Source of the DNA: GCA-2720865 sp047630275
Lineage (GTDB): Bacteria > Bdellovibrionota > Bacteriovoracia > Bacteriovoracales > Bacteriovoracaceae
DNA: 64,000 bases
Direction of reading: 5' to 3'
Assembly: GCA_047630275.1 (NCBI GenBank)
Contig: JBLHVN010000001.1
Location: 1,860,001 to 1,924,000 of the forward strand
The notes beneath the pieces are model-generated. The model did not search any database, was not told the origin of the DNA, and worked only from the letters and a program-made list of their open reading frames with translations. The translations under genes were made by a program, and so were the position numbers. Shown in pieces: positions 25,793 to 34,488 of this stretch. The stretch's first letter is position 1. Every line of letters starts with the position of its first letter.

Positions 25793-26905
25793 GTGAAAGG
25801 AATCACTCTAGTTTTAAGCCTTATGGCCCTTATTCAATTCTCATTCGCTGATGAGGTTGAATCCCACCTTATTGAAGGAATAAAGTATTCAGATGATAAA
25901 ACTGAATCGGTTTCCTCAAAAGCCATCATTCCTAATAACTCTAGTTTTGATGGGGGTTTTAACGACCTCGTGCCTTTTGTTATAGGTGCTCCTTACCAAG
26001 ACAACGCAGGCTCTTGTTTGTTCATGAGCCACACTGGTGCTCTTGAGGTTCTCATGAGTAAGAAACGTGCTCAAAAGACAAACCTCTCAGAAAGATATTT
26101 TATGAATCTTCAAAAAGCTTCTATCGGAGATCATTTAATTGAGAACTGGCGAACTGATACAATTGAACGCATCAACACAACGGGAATGAGTTACAGAAAC
26201 AGAGACTTCCCTTTTACAAAGGGTTGGTACAAGAGCGTTAATGGAAAGAGAGTCAAGGCCCGCGAGGAAGACCAAGGAGCATTTTACGGAACTCGCTACA
26301 ATTGGATCGTTGAGTTAACTTCACTAAATTCACTCCCATCAATTAAGATTCCAAAGCTTAAACGTGACGTAATCTTTGCAGACCCTTCGAAGAATCAGTG
26401 GAATGTAGGGACCGCTCCTAAAAACATTACGTCTAAAGTTAAAGCCGCCCTTAAAAAAAATAAGGCTCCTGTTGTTGTCATCTATAATCATGTTGGCTTC
26501 TGGCATGCTACCCTAGTTGTAGGGTTTAATGATTTTGCCAGCACAGAGTCTTGTCCTTTTGTAAGTAAATTCGAAGAGAAGATGAATAAAAGAGCTGATG
26601 AAATCGTTGAAGAGGCAAATCAAGCGAGCGAAGAGTCTAGTAAAGCTAAGCTTTTAAGAAAAGCTAAGAACTTTAGAAGACGTGGAGCAAGTGTTCAAAA
26701 AAGTTATCTTAAAGATGGCGGCTGTAAGCCCCGTGGAGTCTTCTACGTAAGAGATAGTATCTATCCTAATAAAGAACAACCCCTTTATGATTACGACCCT
26801 AAGACTAAAGGAGAAGAGGAGCACCTAAACGCCCCTATCATCCTTCGTGAGTACGCTTGGCTAGAGCAACTTTCTAACCACGCTATTCAAATTAGGTTTG
26901 AGTAG
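25793..26905 (+). CDS. Exported papain-like cysteine protease, divergent
   Basis: The protein has 370 residues from a GTG with AAAGGA eight bases upstream. An in-frame start 57 bases earlier would bury the signal peptide, which ends FSFA (19). Gln69 and Cys75 (YQDNAGSCLFMS) match the oxyanion Gln and nucleophile of papain. The His is in FWHATLVVGF. The third position, normally Asn in NSWG, appears as Asp (VFYVRDS), so the triad is altered. A coiled Lys/Glu-rich insertion (about residues 260-300) separates the His and Asp strands. The gene is divergent from the amidoligase-like unit and followed with no gap by the RlmK-like methyltransferase. It would act outside the cytoplasm. Confidence 0.75.
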   Translation: MKGITLVLSLMALIQFSFADEVESHLIEGIKYSDDKTESVSSKAIIPNNSSFDGGFNDLVPFVIGAPYQDNAGSCLFMSHTGALEVLMSKKRAQKTNLSERYFMNLQKASIGDHLIENWRTDTIERINTTGMSYRNRDFPFTKGWYKSVNGKRVKAREEDQGAFYGTRYNWIVELTSLNSLPSIKIPKLKRDVIFADPSKNQWNVGTAPKNITSKVKAALKKNKAPVVVIYNHVGFWHATLVVGFNDFASTESCPFVSKFEEKMNKRADEIVEEANQASEESSKAKLLRKAKNFRRRGASVQKSYLKDGGCKPRGVFYVRDSIYPNKEQPLYDYDPKTKGEEEHLNAPIILREYAWLEQLSNHAIQIRFE

Positions 26906-27826
26906 ATGTCTGCCATCCTCGGCAGATTAAAGAAGAACTATAAGCATTTAAAGAAATGGGCCTCTAAGAATAATATTGAGGCCTATAGGATCTATGATAA
27001 GGATATTCCTGATTATCCCTATATCATTGACATCTACAAAGACTGCGCTGTCATATGGCACAGGCTTAAAGACATCGATCAAGACCCTAAGAAAAACGAC
27101 CATAAAACTGAATTGATAGACTCACTTATCGAATTAGGCTTTGATAGAGAAAATCAATTTCACAAAGAAAGGATGCGCCAAAAAGGAAACACTCAATACG
27201 TAAAAGTAAATGCCATTGAAGAGAAAATGATCATTAAAGAAGGTCCTCTTCAATTTGTCGTCAACTTAAGTGATTTTCTCGATACTGGTCTCTTTTTAGA
27301 CCATAGACCACTTCGCACAAAACTTACGGGTCTTGATGAAGGAATGAGTCTTTTAAACCTCTTTAGTTATACCTGCTCATTAGGAGTAGCTGCGGCCTTT
27401 TCTGGGGTTAAGACAACCAATGTTGACCTCTCTGCTAAGTATCTTGATTGGGGTCGGTCTAATTACAAGATCAACGATATAGACTCAAATCAGCATGTCT
27501 TTATTGCTGCTGATATTCTAGAGTTTATTAAGACTCATACTTATACCTATGATGTGATTCTTCTAGACCCGCCAACTTTTAGTAACTCTAAAAAGATGGA
27601 GCAAGACTGGGACGTTCAAAAAGACCATGGCTGGATGATTAGAAAGGTAGCCAAATGCTTAAACCCTGGTGGGTTTATCCTTTTTAGTAATAATAAAAGA
27701 GGTTTCAAGATCAACGTTGAAGAATTAGAAGATTTTGACATTGAAGACCTTCAAGGCAGCTCTATCCCAGATGACTTTAGAGATAAAAAGATCCATCAAA
27801 GCTTTATGATTACCAGGAAGGCTTAA
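26906..27826 (+). CDS. rlmK: RlmK-like 23S rRNA methyltransferase
   Basis: The protein has 306 residues. It matches the C-terminal (RlmK) half of E. coli RlmKL, which makes 7-methylguanosine at position 2069 of 23S rRNA. The NLSDFLDTGLFLDHRPLR signature, SAM-binding LLNLFSYTCSLGVAA, the catalytic-site LLDPPTFSNSKKM and FSNNKRGFK are all visible in order. The RlmL/THUMP half is absent, so this is a stand-alone form. The ATG follows the stop of the papain-like gene immediately, and the stop overlaps the TauE/SafE gene by one base (TAATG). The operon therefore mixes exported protease, RNA modification and transport genes, probably only by packing. Confidence 0.88.
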   Translation: MSAILGRLKKNYKHLKKWASKNNIEAYRIYDKDIPDYPYIIDIYKDCAVIWHRLKDIDQDPKKNDHKTELIDSLIELGFDRENQFHKERMRQKGNTQYVKVNAIEEKMIIKEGPLQFVVNLSDFLDTGLFLDHRPLRTKLTGLDEGMSLLNLFSYTCSLGVAAAFSGVKTTNVDLSAKYLDWGRSNYKINDIDSNQHVFIAADILEFIKTHTYTYDVILLDPPTFSNSKKMEQDWDVQKDHGWMIRKVAKCLNPGGFILFSNNKRGFKINVEELEDFDIEDLQGSSIPDDFRDKKIHQSFMITRKA

Positions 27827-28572
27827 TGCTTGGGCTAGAACTATGGATCTGGATTGTTTTAGGGATAAGCGCAGTTCTTACGAGCATCATCTCGGCAGTT
27901 GCTGGCATGGCCGGGGGGATTGTTCTTTTATCAATCATGACCCTCTTTCTGCCTTTTCCAATTCTTATTCCAATTCATGGTGTTATACAATTAATTAGTA
28001 ATTCAACAAGGGCCTGGTTCTTAAGGGCCAATATTAATTGGCAAATCTTTAAATGGTTCTGCCTAGGTCTTCCTTTAGGGGCTTTTCTCTCTATTCAAAT
28101 TATTAAGTCTCTAGAGTCAAATACTATCCCTCTTCTTCTCATTGCTGCCCTTATCTTCTACGCTGTCTTTAAACCAAAGAAACTCCCTAGCCTTATGATC
28201 CCTCTTCCTGCTTTTATCTTGATAGGCTTTGGGGTTGGGTTCTTAGGGCCTTTAATTGGGGCAACAGGTCCTTTTATGGCGCCCTTTTTCTTAAGGGATG
28301 ATTTTAACAAAGAGCAGATCATCGCTACTAAAAGTAGCGTTCAAGTTATGGGTCACTTGATAAAGCTTCCTGCCTTTTTATATTTAGGATTTGATTATCT
28401 TCATTATAGTGCCCCCATTATAGGGCTTACGATTTGTGCCATTATTGGGACAAAACTTGGGATCATGTTACTGCATAAGGTGGATGAAAAACTCTTTAAG
28501 ATAATCTTTAAAACGGCCCTTTTAGCAGCTGGTTTTAGAATCCTCTATAAAGTTTTTACTTCAATGAATTAA
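27826..28572 (+). CDS. TauE/SafE-family membrane transporter
   Basis: The protein has 248 residues with about eight hydrophobic segments. An N-terminal Gly-rich repeat (AGMAGGIVLLSIM, near 27-39) and an internal repeat (IGATGPFMAPFFL, near 143-155) mark the two halves of the TauE/SafE family, DUF81-type exporters of sulfur-containing or organic anions. It is an inner-membrane protein and its substrate cannot be told. The ATG overlaps the stop of the RlmK-like gene (TAATG). The 3' end overlaps the convergent kinase-like gene by 17 bases, the longest such overlap here. Confidence 0.88.
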   Translation: MLGLELWIWIVLGISAVLTSIISAVAGMAGGIVLLSIMTLFLPFPILIPIHGVIQLISNSTRAWFLRANINWQIFKWFCLGLPLGAFLSIQIIKSLESNTIPLLLIAALIFYAVFKPKKLPSLMIPLPAFILIGFGVGFLGPLIGATGPFMAPFFLRDDFNKEQIIATKSSVQVMGHLIKLPAFLYLGFDYLHYSAPIIGLTICAIIGTKLGIMLLHKVDEKLFKIIFKTALLAAGFRILYKVFTSMN

Positions 28573-29287
28573 AACTAAAGATAAAGGCGTTTTCTGAATA
28601 ACTATCATCAAAGTAGAGTTGCCCCTTAAACTTCTTAGCTATATTAAAACTAGAATTCATTCCCATCCCTAAGATTCCGCCGTCAATATTAGTTGAAAAG
28701 GTTTGATAGAACATCTGCGATTGAACTTTCTCTGAAAGCTTCTCGCCATAGTCTTTAATCACAAGTTCAATAAACCCTCCAGCCTCTCGAAAGCTAAGGT
28801 TTACCTCAGGGTGTTCCATACTTCTCATATGAGAAATACTTTTTGAGATCACATTCACGATGGCCTGAACGCAAAGAGAAAAGTTAACTTCAATATCTTG
28901 AGATCCCATTGGATCAAAGCTTATCTTAGCCTTGAAATCATCCTGTTCGTTTTTGACAAGGTGGATTGCTTTGTCGACAAGAGAAGAGAAAGGAATAACT
29001 TCAAGTGGAAGAGTTAAGTTTTCTTTAGAGTAAGTAAGAAGGTTTGTAACAATTTTATTGATGCGTTCACTAGATTTTTTTATGGCATCAATATCTTTAG
29101 AAAGGTCAGAGTATTCTGATTGCCCATGGTTCTTCTTAATCTTTTTAGAATAACCGTCAATGATCATTAAGGGGTTGTTGATTTCATAGGCCACAGATTG
29201 AGCAATCTCTGAAATATTATAAAGCATCGAGATCTCAGCGGAGATGTCCTTATCTTCTAAATTCTGGCTTTTGTTTTTTTCACTCAT
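28556..29287 (-). CDS. Degenerate histidine kinase (phospho-acceptor His replaced by Tyr)
   Basis: The protein has 243 residues, soluble, with no membrane segment and no sensor domain. The H box reads SVAYEINNPL, so the phosphorylated His is Tyr34; the codon is TAT, one base from CAT. The N box has Lys where the ATP/Mg-binding Asn belongs (NVISKSISH), the D box is DYG instead of DxG with a normal context, and the G2 box is altered (GGILGMGM). The fold is clear, but the active residues are changed at several sites, so it is probably not an active kinase. Such proteins can act as scaffolds or modulators of other kinases. It overlaps the convergent transporter gene; a glycosyltransferase gene lies 30 bases upstream on the same strand. 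Confidence 0.8.
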   Translation of the reverse strand: MSEKNKSQNLEDKDISAEISMLYNISEIAQSVAYEINNPLMIIDGYSKKIKKNHGQSEYSDLSKDIDAIKKSSERINKIVTNLLTYSKENLTLPLEVIPFSSLVDKAIHLVKNEQDDFKAKISFDPMGSQDIEVNFSLCVQAIVNVISKSISHMRSMEHPEVNLSFREAGGFIELVIKDYGEKLSEKVQSQMFYQTFSTNIDGGILGMGMNSSFNIAKKFKGQLYFDDSYSENAFIFSFNSLK

Positions 29288-29317
29288 TTAACATTAATAA
29301 TAACAAAATGAGTTATA

Positions 29318-30484
29318 TTAGGAAACCTTTCGCTTAAGCTTATGCTCATCTACCTGAGTGTTACCATCGGCTTTGAGAGCACTCTTATAGAGGTCAATAT
29401 GAGAATCTATCATTTTATTAAAGGTATAGAGCTGATCAAACCTCTCTTTGCCAGCTTTTCCCATCTTAATACTCAGGTCTTTATTTTGAAAGAGCATCTC
29501 CATCGCTTTTGAGAGTTGATCACTATCACTAGGATTAACTAAGAGGCTGGTCTTTCCTTTTTCTCCTACAAGAGGAACGCCAGAGCTTAGGTTTGTAGCG
29601 ATGACGGCCTTAGAGCAATACATGGCCTCTAGCTGAACTATTCCAAAGTTCTCGTTAGAGCTGATTGATGGAAGAACAAAGAACTCACTCGCATAAAAGT
29701 ATGACCAAAACTCTTCAAGATCTTCTACCCTGCCAAGAATTTTAATCTTATGCTGAAGGCCTAATTTACTTACTAGGCTTCTTAACTTTTCATTTTCAGG
29801 TCCTTTACCCACAATTAAAACTGAGCCTGAGATATGCTGGCTGGCCTTAATTAAAACATCAAGACCTTTATAACCAACCAGCCTTCCTACGAACAAAGCG
29901 AAGCTTCCGTACTTTGACTTTAAGGCAGCTACCTTTTCTTCTAATTCAGAAGGCTCTGGCATATTGCAAGTCTTTAAACCAAAGGGAATAATCTCACATT
30001 TTTCTTCAAACTCAGGAAGGATATCTGAACAACTAATATGATTGGTTGTAGGAACAATAATCTTATCGGCCCGCTCTAAGATTCTTCTTTGTAAGGGCCT
30101 ATAAAAAGGCAGAAGAAACTTTTGTCTAATGACATCAGAGTGATACGTCACCAAAAGAGGCTTATTCTTAGGTATAAACAAAGAAGCTAGTTCTGCTAAG
30201 GGATTAGGATAATGCAGATGAATAACATCATACTTACTTGCCATAAAGATAAGTTTAAAAAAAAGAGTTGGGTTTAGGCTTTGAGAAAACAAAGTCCCAA
30301 GTCTTGAGAGCTTTGTCACCTTAACTTTATTAATGATTTCAGTGCGGCCCTTAAGGCCCGTTTCACTACAGAGAACATCTACATCTTGTTTTGATGAGGC
30401 AAGCCCTTCACAGAGATCTTGAACAACTGATTCCATTCCACCCTTAAAGGGATAATAGTATTTACCTATATGCAAGATCTTCAA
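29318..30484 (-). CDS. Glycosyltransferase family 4
   Basis: The protein has 388 residues and a GT-B fold. The N-terminal domain contains the glycine-rich loop KYYYPFKGGMESVV. The C-terminal domain carries FVGRLVGYKGLDVLI and a retaining-GT E-x7-E motif in SSNENFGIVQLEAM. These enzymes move a sugar from a nucleotide-sugar donor to a lipid, polysaccharide or protein acceptor at the cytoplasmic membrane face. The start is TTG with GGAGG about seven bases upstream. It stands upstream of the kinase-like gene on the same strand, and no other sugar genes are near, so the acceptor is unknown. Confidence 0.9.
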   Translation of the reverse strand: MKILHIGKYYYPFKGGMESVVQDLCEGLASSKQDVDVLCSETGLKGRTEIINKVKVTKLSRLGTLFSQSLNPTLFFKLIFMASKYDVIHLHYPNPLAELASLFIPKNKPLLVTYHSDVIRQKFLLPFYRPLQRRILERADKIIVPTTNHISCSDILPEFEEKCEIIPFGLKTCNMPEPSELEEKVAALKSKYGSFALFVGRLVGYKGLDVLIKASQHISGSVLIVGKGPENEKLRSLVSKLGLQHKIKILGRVEDLEEFWSYFYASEFFVLPSISSNENFGIVQLEAMYCSKAVIATNLSSGVPLVGEKGKTSLLVNPSDSDQLSKAMEMLFQNKDLSIKMGKAGKERFDQLYTFNKMIDSHIDLYKSALKADGNTQVDEHKLKRKVS

Positions 30485-30575
30485 ACTTAGGCCTCCATGC
30501 CTAACTAGCCTAAAACTAGTTACCTTAAACTTATCGGCTCAGCTTCCAAAAATTTGACCAACAAGTGTTAAATTT

Positions 30576-30604
30576 TTAGACAATTTTCCTTAAACAACTA
30601 TACA
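30576..30604 (+). promoter_or_regulatory. Candidate sigma70 promoter
   Basis: TTAGAC (30576-30581), a 17-base spacer and TATACA (30599-30604) fit a sigma70-type promoter for the small exported protein starting at 30660. Confidence 0.45.
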
Positions 30605-30659
30605 TATTTCAGTCACTTAGAGGTCTAATGATGGCCTCTCACATGCAATAAGGTACTTG

Positions 30660-31172
30660 ATGAAATGGATCAGTATTATATCCCTATTCTTTAGCCTCAA
30701 TTCTTACTCAGCTCCAAGAGAGAAAGAGTGGCGGATTGTTATTGAGAATAAGTACAAGAGAAGTAAAAAGATCTGGGGAACCTATGGACTAACCAGTGAG
30801 AAGTCTTCGATTACAAATAAGAAAAGATCAGTAAGTCATAAAATAAACCCTGAAGCTAATATGATGCTTAAAGGCGGAAAGATGGTCATGATCCATCCTA
30901 CTAGCATGAAAGGAAAGACAAGTTACAAAGTGAAATCATTTCCCTATAAGAGAAAGAAAGGAAAGGCCTATAAGATTGAACTCACAAATAATAAAGAGCA
31001 GTTTTTGGCCATTTATAAAGAAAGAATTGTTTCCATTTTAATGAAGAATAAGATCAACTCAGACTTAGTCGATTGGAATTCCCTAGAAGTTGAATCAATG
31101 AACTGTTTTTCTAAGAAGGTGAACTTTAACTGCAAGATTCCCCTTCTTATAAAAGTAAGACCTAATAGCTAA
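30660..31172 (+). CDS. Small basic exported protein of unknown function
   Basis: The protein has 170 residues. A signal peptide ends YSA. The mature protein is very Lys/Arg-rich and beta-rich, with two cysteines near the end (MNCFSKKVNFNC) spaced for a disulphide. No family is recognised. The ATG at 30660 is preferred over the TTG just before it; AAGG lies about nine bases upstream. It has its own promoter candidate. The last 11 bases overlap the end of purM on the other strand. The basic charge may favour binding to nucleic acid or anionic envelope polymers, but that is a guess. Confidence 0.65.
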   Translation: MKWISIISLFFSLNSYSAPREKEWRIVIENKYKRSKKIWGTYGLTSEKSSITNKKRSVSHKINPEANMMLKGGKMVMIHPTSMKGKTSYKVKSFPYKRKKGKAYKIELTNNKEQFLAIYKERIVSILMKNKINSDLVDWNSLEVESMNCFSKKVNFNCKIPLLIKVRPNS

Positions 31173-32142
31173 AGCCTAAACACTCTACATTAACTGCCCC
31201 TGATCCTTTAACCACTTCTCCAATCACCCAAGATGATTTCTTATCTAAGAGGCTTAAAACCTCATCAGGCTTATCAGTTGATAGGACAATCCCCATTCCC
31301 ATATTAAAGGTTCTATAGAGCTCTTTATCTTCAAGATTCGACCTCTTCTTTAAAATGCTAAAGATTGGTGATATATCATCAAGTCCCGGAAGAGAATGAA
31401 TCTTATAATCAAAGTTCTTATTTACCCGAGCAATATTTGTAAGCCCACCACCAGTGATATGAGCAGCTGAACTGATGAGTCCCTTTTCAATCAAAGGTCT
31501 TAGTTCTTCTTCATAGATCTTCGTAGGAGTCAGGGCCATCTCTAAAAGATCCTTTTCATCATCACCAATAAGCTTTCTTAATAAAGAAAAGCCATTACTA
31601 TGAGCGCCACTGGAGGCCAATGCGATAAGGGTATGCCCTTCTTTAACTTTATCTCCACCTAAGAGGTCCTTTTTATAAACTTCACCGACACAAAAACCAG
31701 CCAGGTCATATTCACCATCACTATACATACCAGGCATCTCTGCTGTTTCGCCTCCGATCAAGGCAGCTTTTGACTGGAGACAACCCTCTACCACTCCTTC
31801 AACTATAGAAGCGGCAGCTTCAACATCTAAGCTTCCTGTTGCTAAATAGTCCATAAAGAACAGAGGCTTTGCCCCGGTACAAAGAACGTCATTTGTACAC
31901 ATGGCCACTAAATCAATTCCAACAGTATTATGAACCCCAAGCTTTTGGGCCAGCATTAACTTTGTCCCTACCCCATCGGTTCCCGCGGCGAGGATCCTGT
32001 CTTCACCCATATCATAAAGACAAGCAAAGCCCCCTACTCCTTCTAGGACCCGGGACCCGTAGGTCTTTTTTACTTTTGACTTTATCTTTTCAACAAAAGC
32101 GTCACCTTTTTCAATGTCTACGCCTGCGTCTTTGTAATCCAT
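31162..32142 (-). CDS. purM: Phosphoribosylformylglycinamidine cyclo-ligase (AIR synthetase)
   Basis: The protein has 326 residues. It closes FGAM to aminoimidazole ribotide with ATP in the cytoplasm, the fifth step of purine synthesis. The N-terminal YKDAGVDIEKGDAFV, GVGGFACLYD and AGTDGVGTKL motifs and the SGAHSNGFSLLR motif are all typical. It is the last gene of the nine-gene purine cluster, 10 bases after purH. The 3' end overlaps the convergent small exported protein gene by 11 bases. The length is slightly short of the usual 345. Confidence 0.97.
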   Translation of the reverse strand: MDYKDAGVDIEKGDAFVEKIKSKVKKTYGSRVLEGVGGFACLYDMGEDRILAAGTDGVGTKLMLAQKLGVHNTVGIDLVAMCTNDVLCTGAKPLFFMDYLATGSLDVEAAASIVEGVVEGCLQSKAALIGGETAEMPGMYSDGEYDLAGFCVGEVYKKDLLGGDKVKEGHTLIALASSGAHSNGFSLLRKLIGDDEKDLLEMALTPTKIYEEELRPLIEKGLISSAAHITGGGLTNIARVNKNFDYKIHSLPGLDDISPIFSILKKRSNLEDKELYRTFNMGMGIVLSTDKPDEVLSLLDKKSSWVIGEVVKGSGAVNVECLGFSY

Positions 32143-32152
32143 AACTACCTCT

Positions 32153-33733
32153 TTAGTGCCTAAAATGCCTACGACCTGTAAAGGCCATGGTTACGCCAAG
32201 CTCATTGGCCCTAGAAATAACTTCTTCATCTCTAATGCTTCCCCCTGGTTGAACAATATTTAAGATGCCTTTCTCTGAAGCCGCTTCCACGGTGTCTTGA
32301 AAAGGAAAGAAAGCATCAGAGATTAAAACAGCTTCACCAAGTTTAGTATGACCATTATCAAGGGCCTTCTCTGTAGCTTGAGTAAGGCTTATAAGTCGGT
32401 TAGGATTTCCCATACCCGCTCCAATGAGCGACAGACCGTTGTCCATTTCTTTAACCAAAGCGATAGCATTGCTTCTTAAATGTTTACCGATGTAAATTCC
32501 AAACTGAGCTAAGGGGATCTTATCTTGTGAGAATTTCTTTTCTGTCATTGATTGAAATTCTAAATCCACTCCAAGGTCTTCGTTTTGAACAACCCAACCA
32601 CCACTGATGCTTCTTACCATCATCTCAGAGCGCTCAGGAGATAACATACCAGATTTTAAAAGACGAAGATTCTTCTTCTTGTTAAAGACTTCAAGGGCAT
32701 CTGAGGAGAACTCAGGGGCAATAATAACTTCGACAAATTTCGTGCTAAGCCAGTTTGCCACCTCTAGATTTACTGGCCTATTAAAACAAATAATGCTTCC
32801 AAAGGCGCTAATAGGATCTCCATCCCAGGCCATCTGTAGTGCTTCAAGAGGGTCTCTTCCCATAGAGGCTCCACAAGGATTTAAGTGTTTAACGACTGAG
32901 ACGGCATACTTAAGATCATCATTACAAAGAGAGTGAAGGTCACTGGTGCATCTTAAAGCTGCATCAGCATCTAAGAGGTTATTATAGCTCATGGCCTTAC
33001 CTTGAACGGGCTTAGCATGGGCCAGTCCCTCTTCAGCAAAGTTTTGATAAACCCAACCTCTTTGATGAGGGTTTTCACCGTATCTTAAAGGGCTTGAATT
33101 CTTAGCCGCAAGAGTAAGGGTTCTATTTTCAGCGCCAAATTCTTTTTCTAGAACATTGGCAATCATTCCATCATAGGCTGCTGTATGCCTAAAGGCGTCC
33201 ATAGCAAAAGTCTTTCTAAGGCTAAGGTCCGTATGTCCATTAGAGTTCTCAATGGCTTCTAAAAGTAAATCATACTGCGCTACATTGGTGCATGTACAAA
33301 CGGCTTCATGATTCTTAGCAGCGGCCCTGATCATTGTAGGTCCACCGATATCGATATTTTCGATTAGCTCATCAAACCCTCCCCCTCGTTTAACAACTTC
33401 ATCAAACGGATAGAGGTTACAAACCACTAAATCGATGGGCTCAATCCCAAGTTCTGCCGCTTCCATAATATCTTTACTATGATTTCTTCTAAATAAAAGA
33501 GATGAGCCTATTTGAAAACTTAAGGTCTTCATCCTACCGGAGAAAGCCTCTGGATTCCCAGTGACTTTATCAACTGGTGTATAATCAATTCCTTTTTCAT
33601 TAAGAAACTTTCCAGTACCACCGCTACTAATAATTTCCACACCTAATTTCTTTAAACCAAGACCTAGTCGTTCAAGTCCTTTTTTATCACTTACAGAGAC
33701 AAGGGCGCGCTTGATCTTTCGAAGTTCACTCAT
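32153..33733 (-). CDS. purH: Bifunctional AICAR transformylase/IMP cyclohydrolase
   Basis: The 526-residue length is typical. It catalyses the last two steps to IMP. The N-terminal methylglyoxal-synthase-like cyclohydrolase domain (ALVSVSDKKGLERL, SGGTGKFL) is followed by the transformylase domain with the KHLNPCGASM motif, whose Lys-His pair acts in formyl transfer, and a conserved C-terminal end (AFTGRRHFRH). Its start overlaps the end of purQ by four bases, so translation is coupled. No missing residue was noticed. Confidence 0.97.
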   Translation of the reverse strand: MSELRKIKRALVSVSDKKGLERLGLGLKKLGVEIISSGGTGKFLNEKGIDYTPVDKVTGNPEAFSGRMKTLSFQIGSSLLFRRNHSKDIMEAAELGIEPIDLVVCNLYPFDEVVKRGGGFDELIENIDIGGPTMIRAAAKNHEAVCTCTNVAQYDLLLEAIENSNGHTDLSLRKTFAMDAFRHTAAYDGMIANVLEKEFGAENRTLTLAAKNSSPLRYGENPHQRGWVYQNFAEEGLAHAKPVQGKAMSYNNLLDADAALRCTSDLHSLCNDDLKYAVSVVKHLNPCGASMGRDPLEALQMAWDGDPISAFGSIICFNRPVNLEVANWLSTKFVEVIIAPEFSSDALEVFNKKKNLRLLKSGMLSPERSEMMVRSISGGWVVQNEDLGVDLEFQSMTEKKFSQDKIPLAQFGIYIGKHLRSNAIALVKEMDNGLSLIGAGMGNPNRLISLTQATEKALDNGHTKLGEAVLISDAFFPFQDTVEAASEKGILNIVQPGGSIRDEEVISRANELGVTMAFTGRRHFRH

Positions 33734-34488
33734 AAGTTCTTTCCTTCTTTACTTTTGATATATTCAACTGAGTTTTTAAATATTTCATACCCCATCGAAA
33801 ATTCAAGCGGGCTCTCACTTCCTTCAGGTGAAGTAGCTTTAAAGAGGTCTGCTTCAGGGTGAGGCATCAATCCAAAAACCAGACCTGAGTCATCACAAAG
33901 ACCTGCAATATTTTTAAAAGAACCATTGATATCATTTTCATAAGAGAGGACAACTTGACCTTTCTTAACTAGGTCTGAATAAACTTCTTCTTGTTTTAAA
34001 ACAATGCGCCCTTCACCGTGCCTAATAGGTAGAGAGAATTCTTTATTTAATCCTTTAACCCAAATGCAATTGTTCTCTTTATGGGGAATTAAACGGGCCC
34101 ACTTATTGATAAAGGCCCCACTTGTATTAGGCGCAAGGCCAATCTGACGCTCGTTTGAAGAATCAAAGAGGCCTAGCTTTACTAAGACTTGAAACCCATT
34201 ACAAATACCAATGATTGGCTTTTTATTTTTGATAAATTCTTTTATTTCATTTCCTAAGTGTTTTTTAAGTTTTAAAGAAAAGACATGACCGCTTCCAATC
34301 TCATCCCCATAGCTAAAGCCCCCTGGGATGGCCAGGATATCATAGTCATTTAGGGAAGAGGGTCTCTTAATTACTTCATTTAAAGTTTTGATTGTTGGGA
34401 CTGCTCCTGCCTTTTCAAAGGCAAAGGCGGTTTCACGTTCACAATTGATTCCTTCGCCAGTTAAGACGAGAACTTTTGGTCCTAACAT
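33730..34488 (-). CDS. purQ: FGAM synthase glutaminase subunit
   Basis: The protein has 252 residues from the ATG with GGAGG eight bases upstream. It is a class I glutamine amidotransferase that feeds ammonia to PurL. The nucleophile is in IIGICNGFQVL, the oxyanion part is PGGFSYGDEIGSG, and the His-Glu pair is in MPHPEAD. The gene overlaps the end of purL by seven bases. PurQ plus the long PurL add up to the size of the fused E. coli-type enzyme (about 1260 residues), so this looks like a split form of the large enzyme and not the small PurL/PurQ/PurS system. Confidence 0.95.
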   Translation of the reverse strand: MLGPKVLVLTGEGINCERETAFAFEKAGAVPTIKTLNEVIKRPSSLNDYDILAIPGGFSYGDEIGSGHVFSLKLKKHLGNEIKEFIKNKKPIIGICNGFQVLVKLGLFDSSNERQIGLAPNTSGAFINKWARLIPHKENNCIWVKGLNKEFSLPIRHGEGRIVLKQEEVYSDLVKKGQVVLSYENDINGSFKNIAGLCDDSGLVFGLMPHPEADLFKATSPEGSESPLEFSMGYEIFKNSVEYIKSKEGKNL

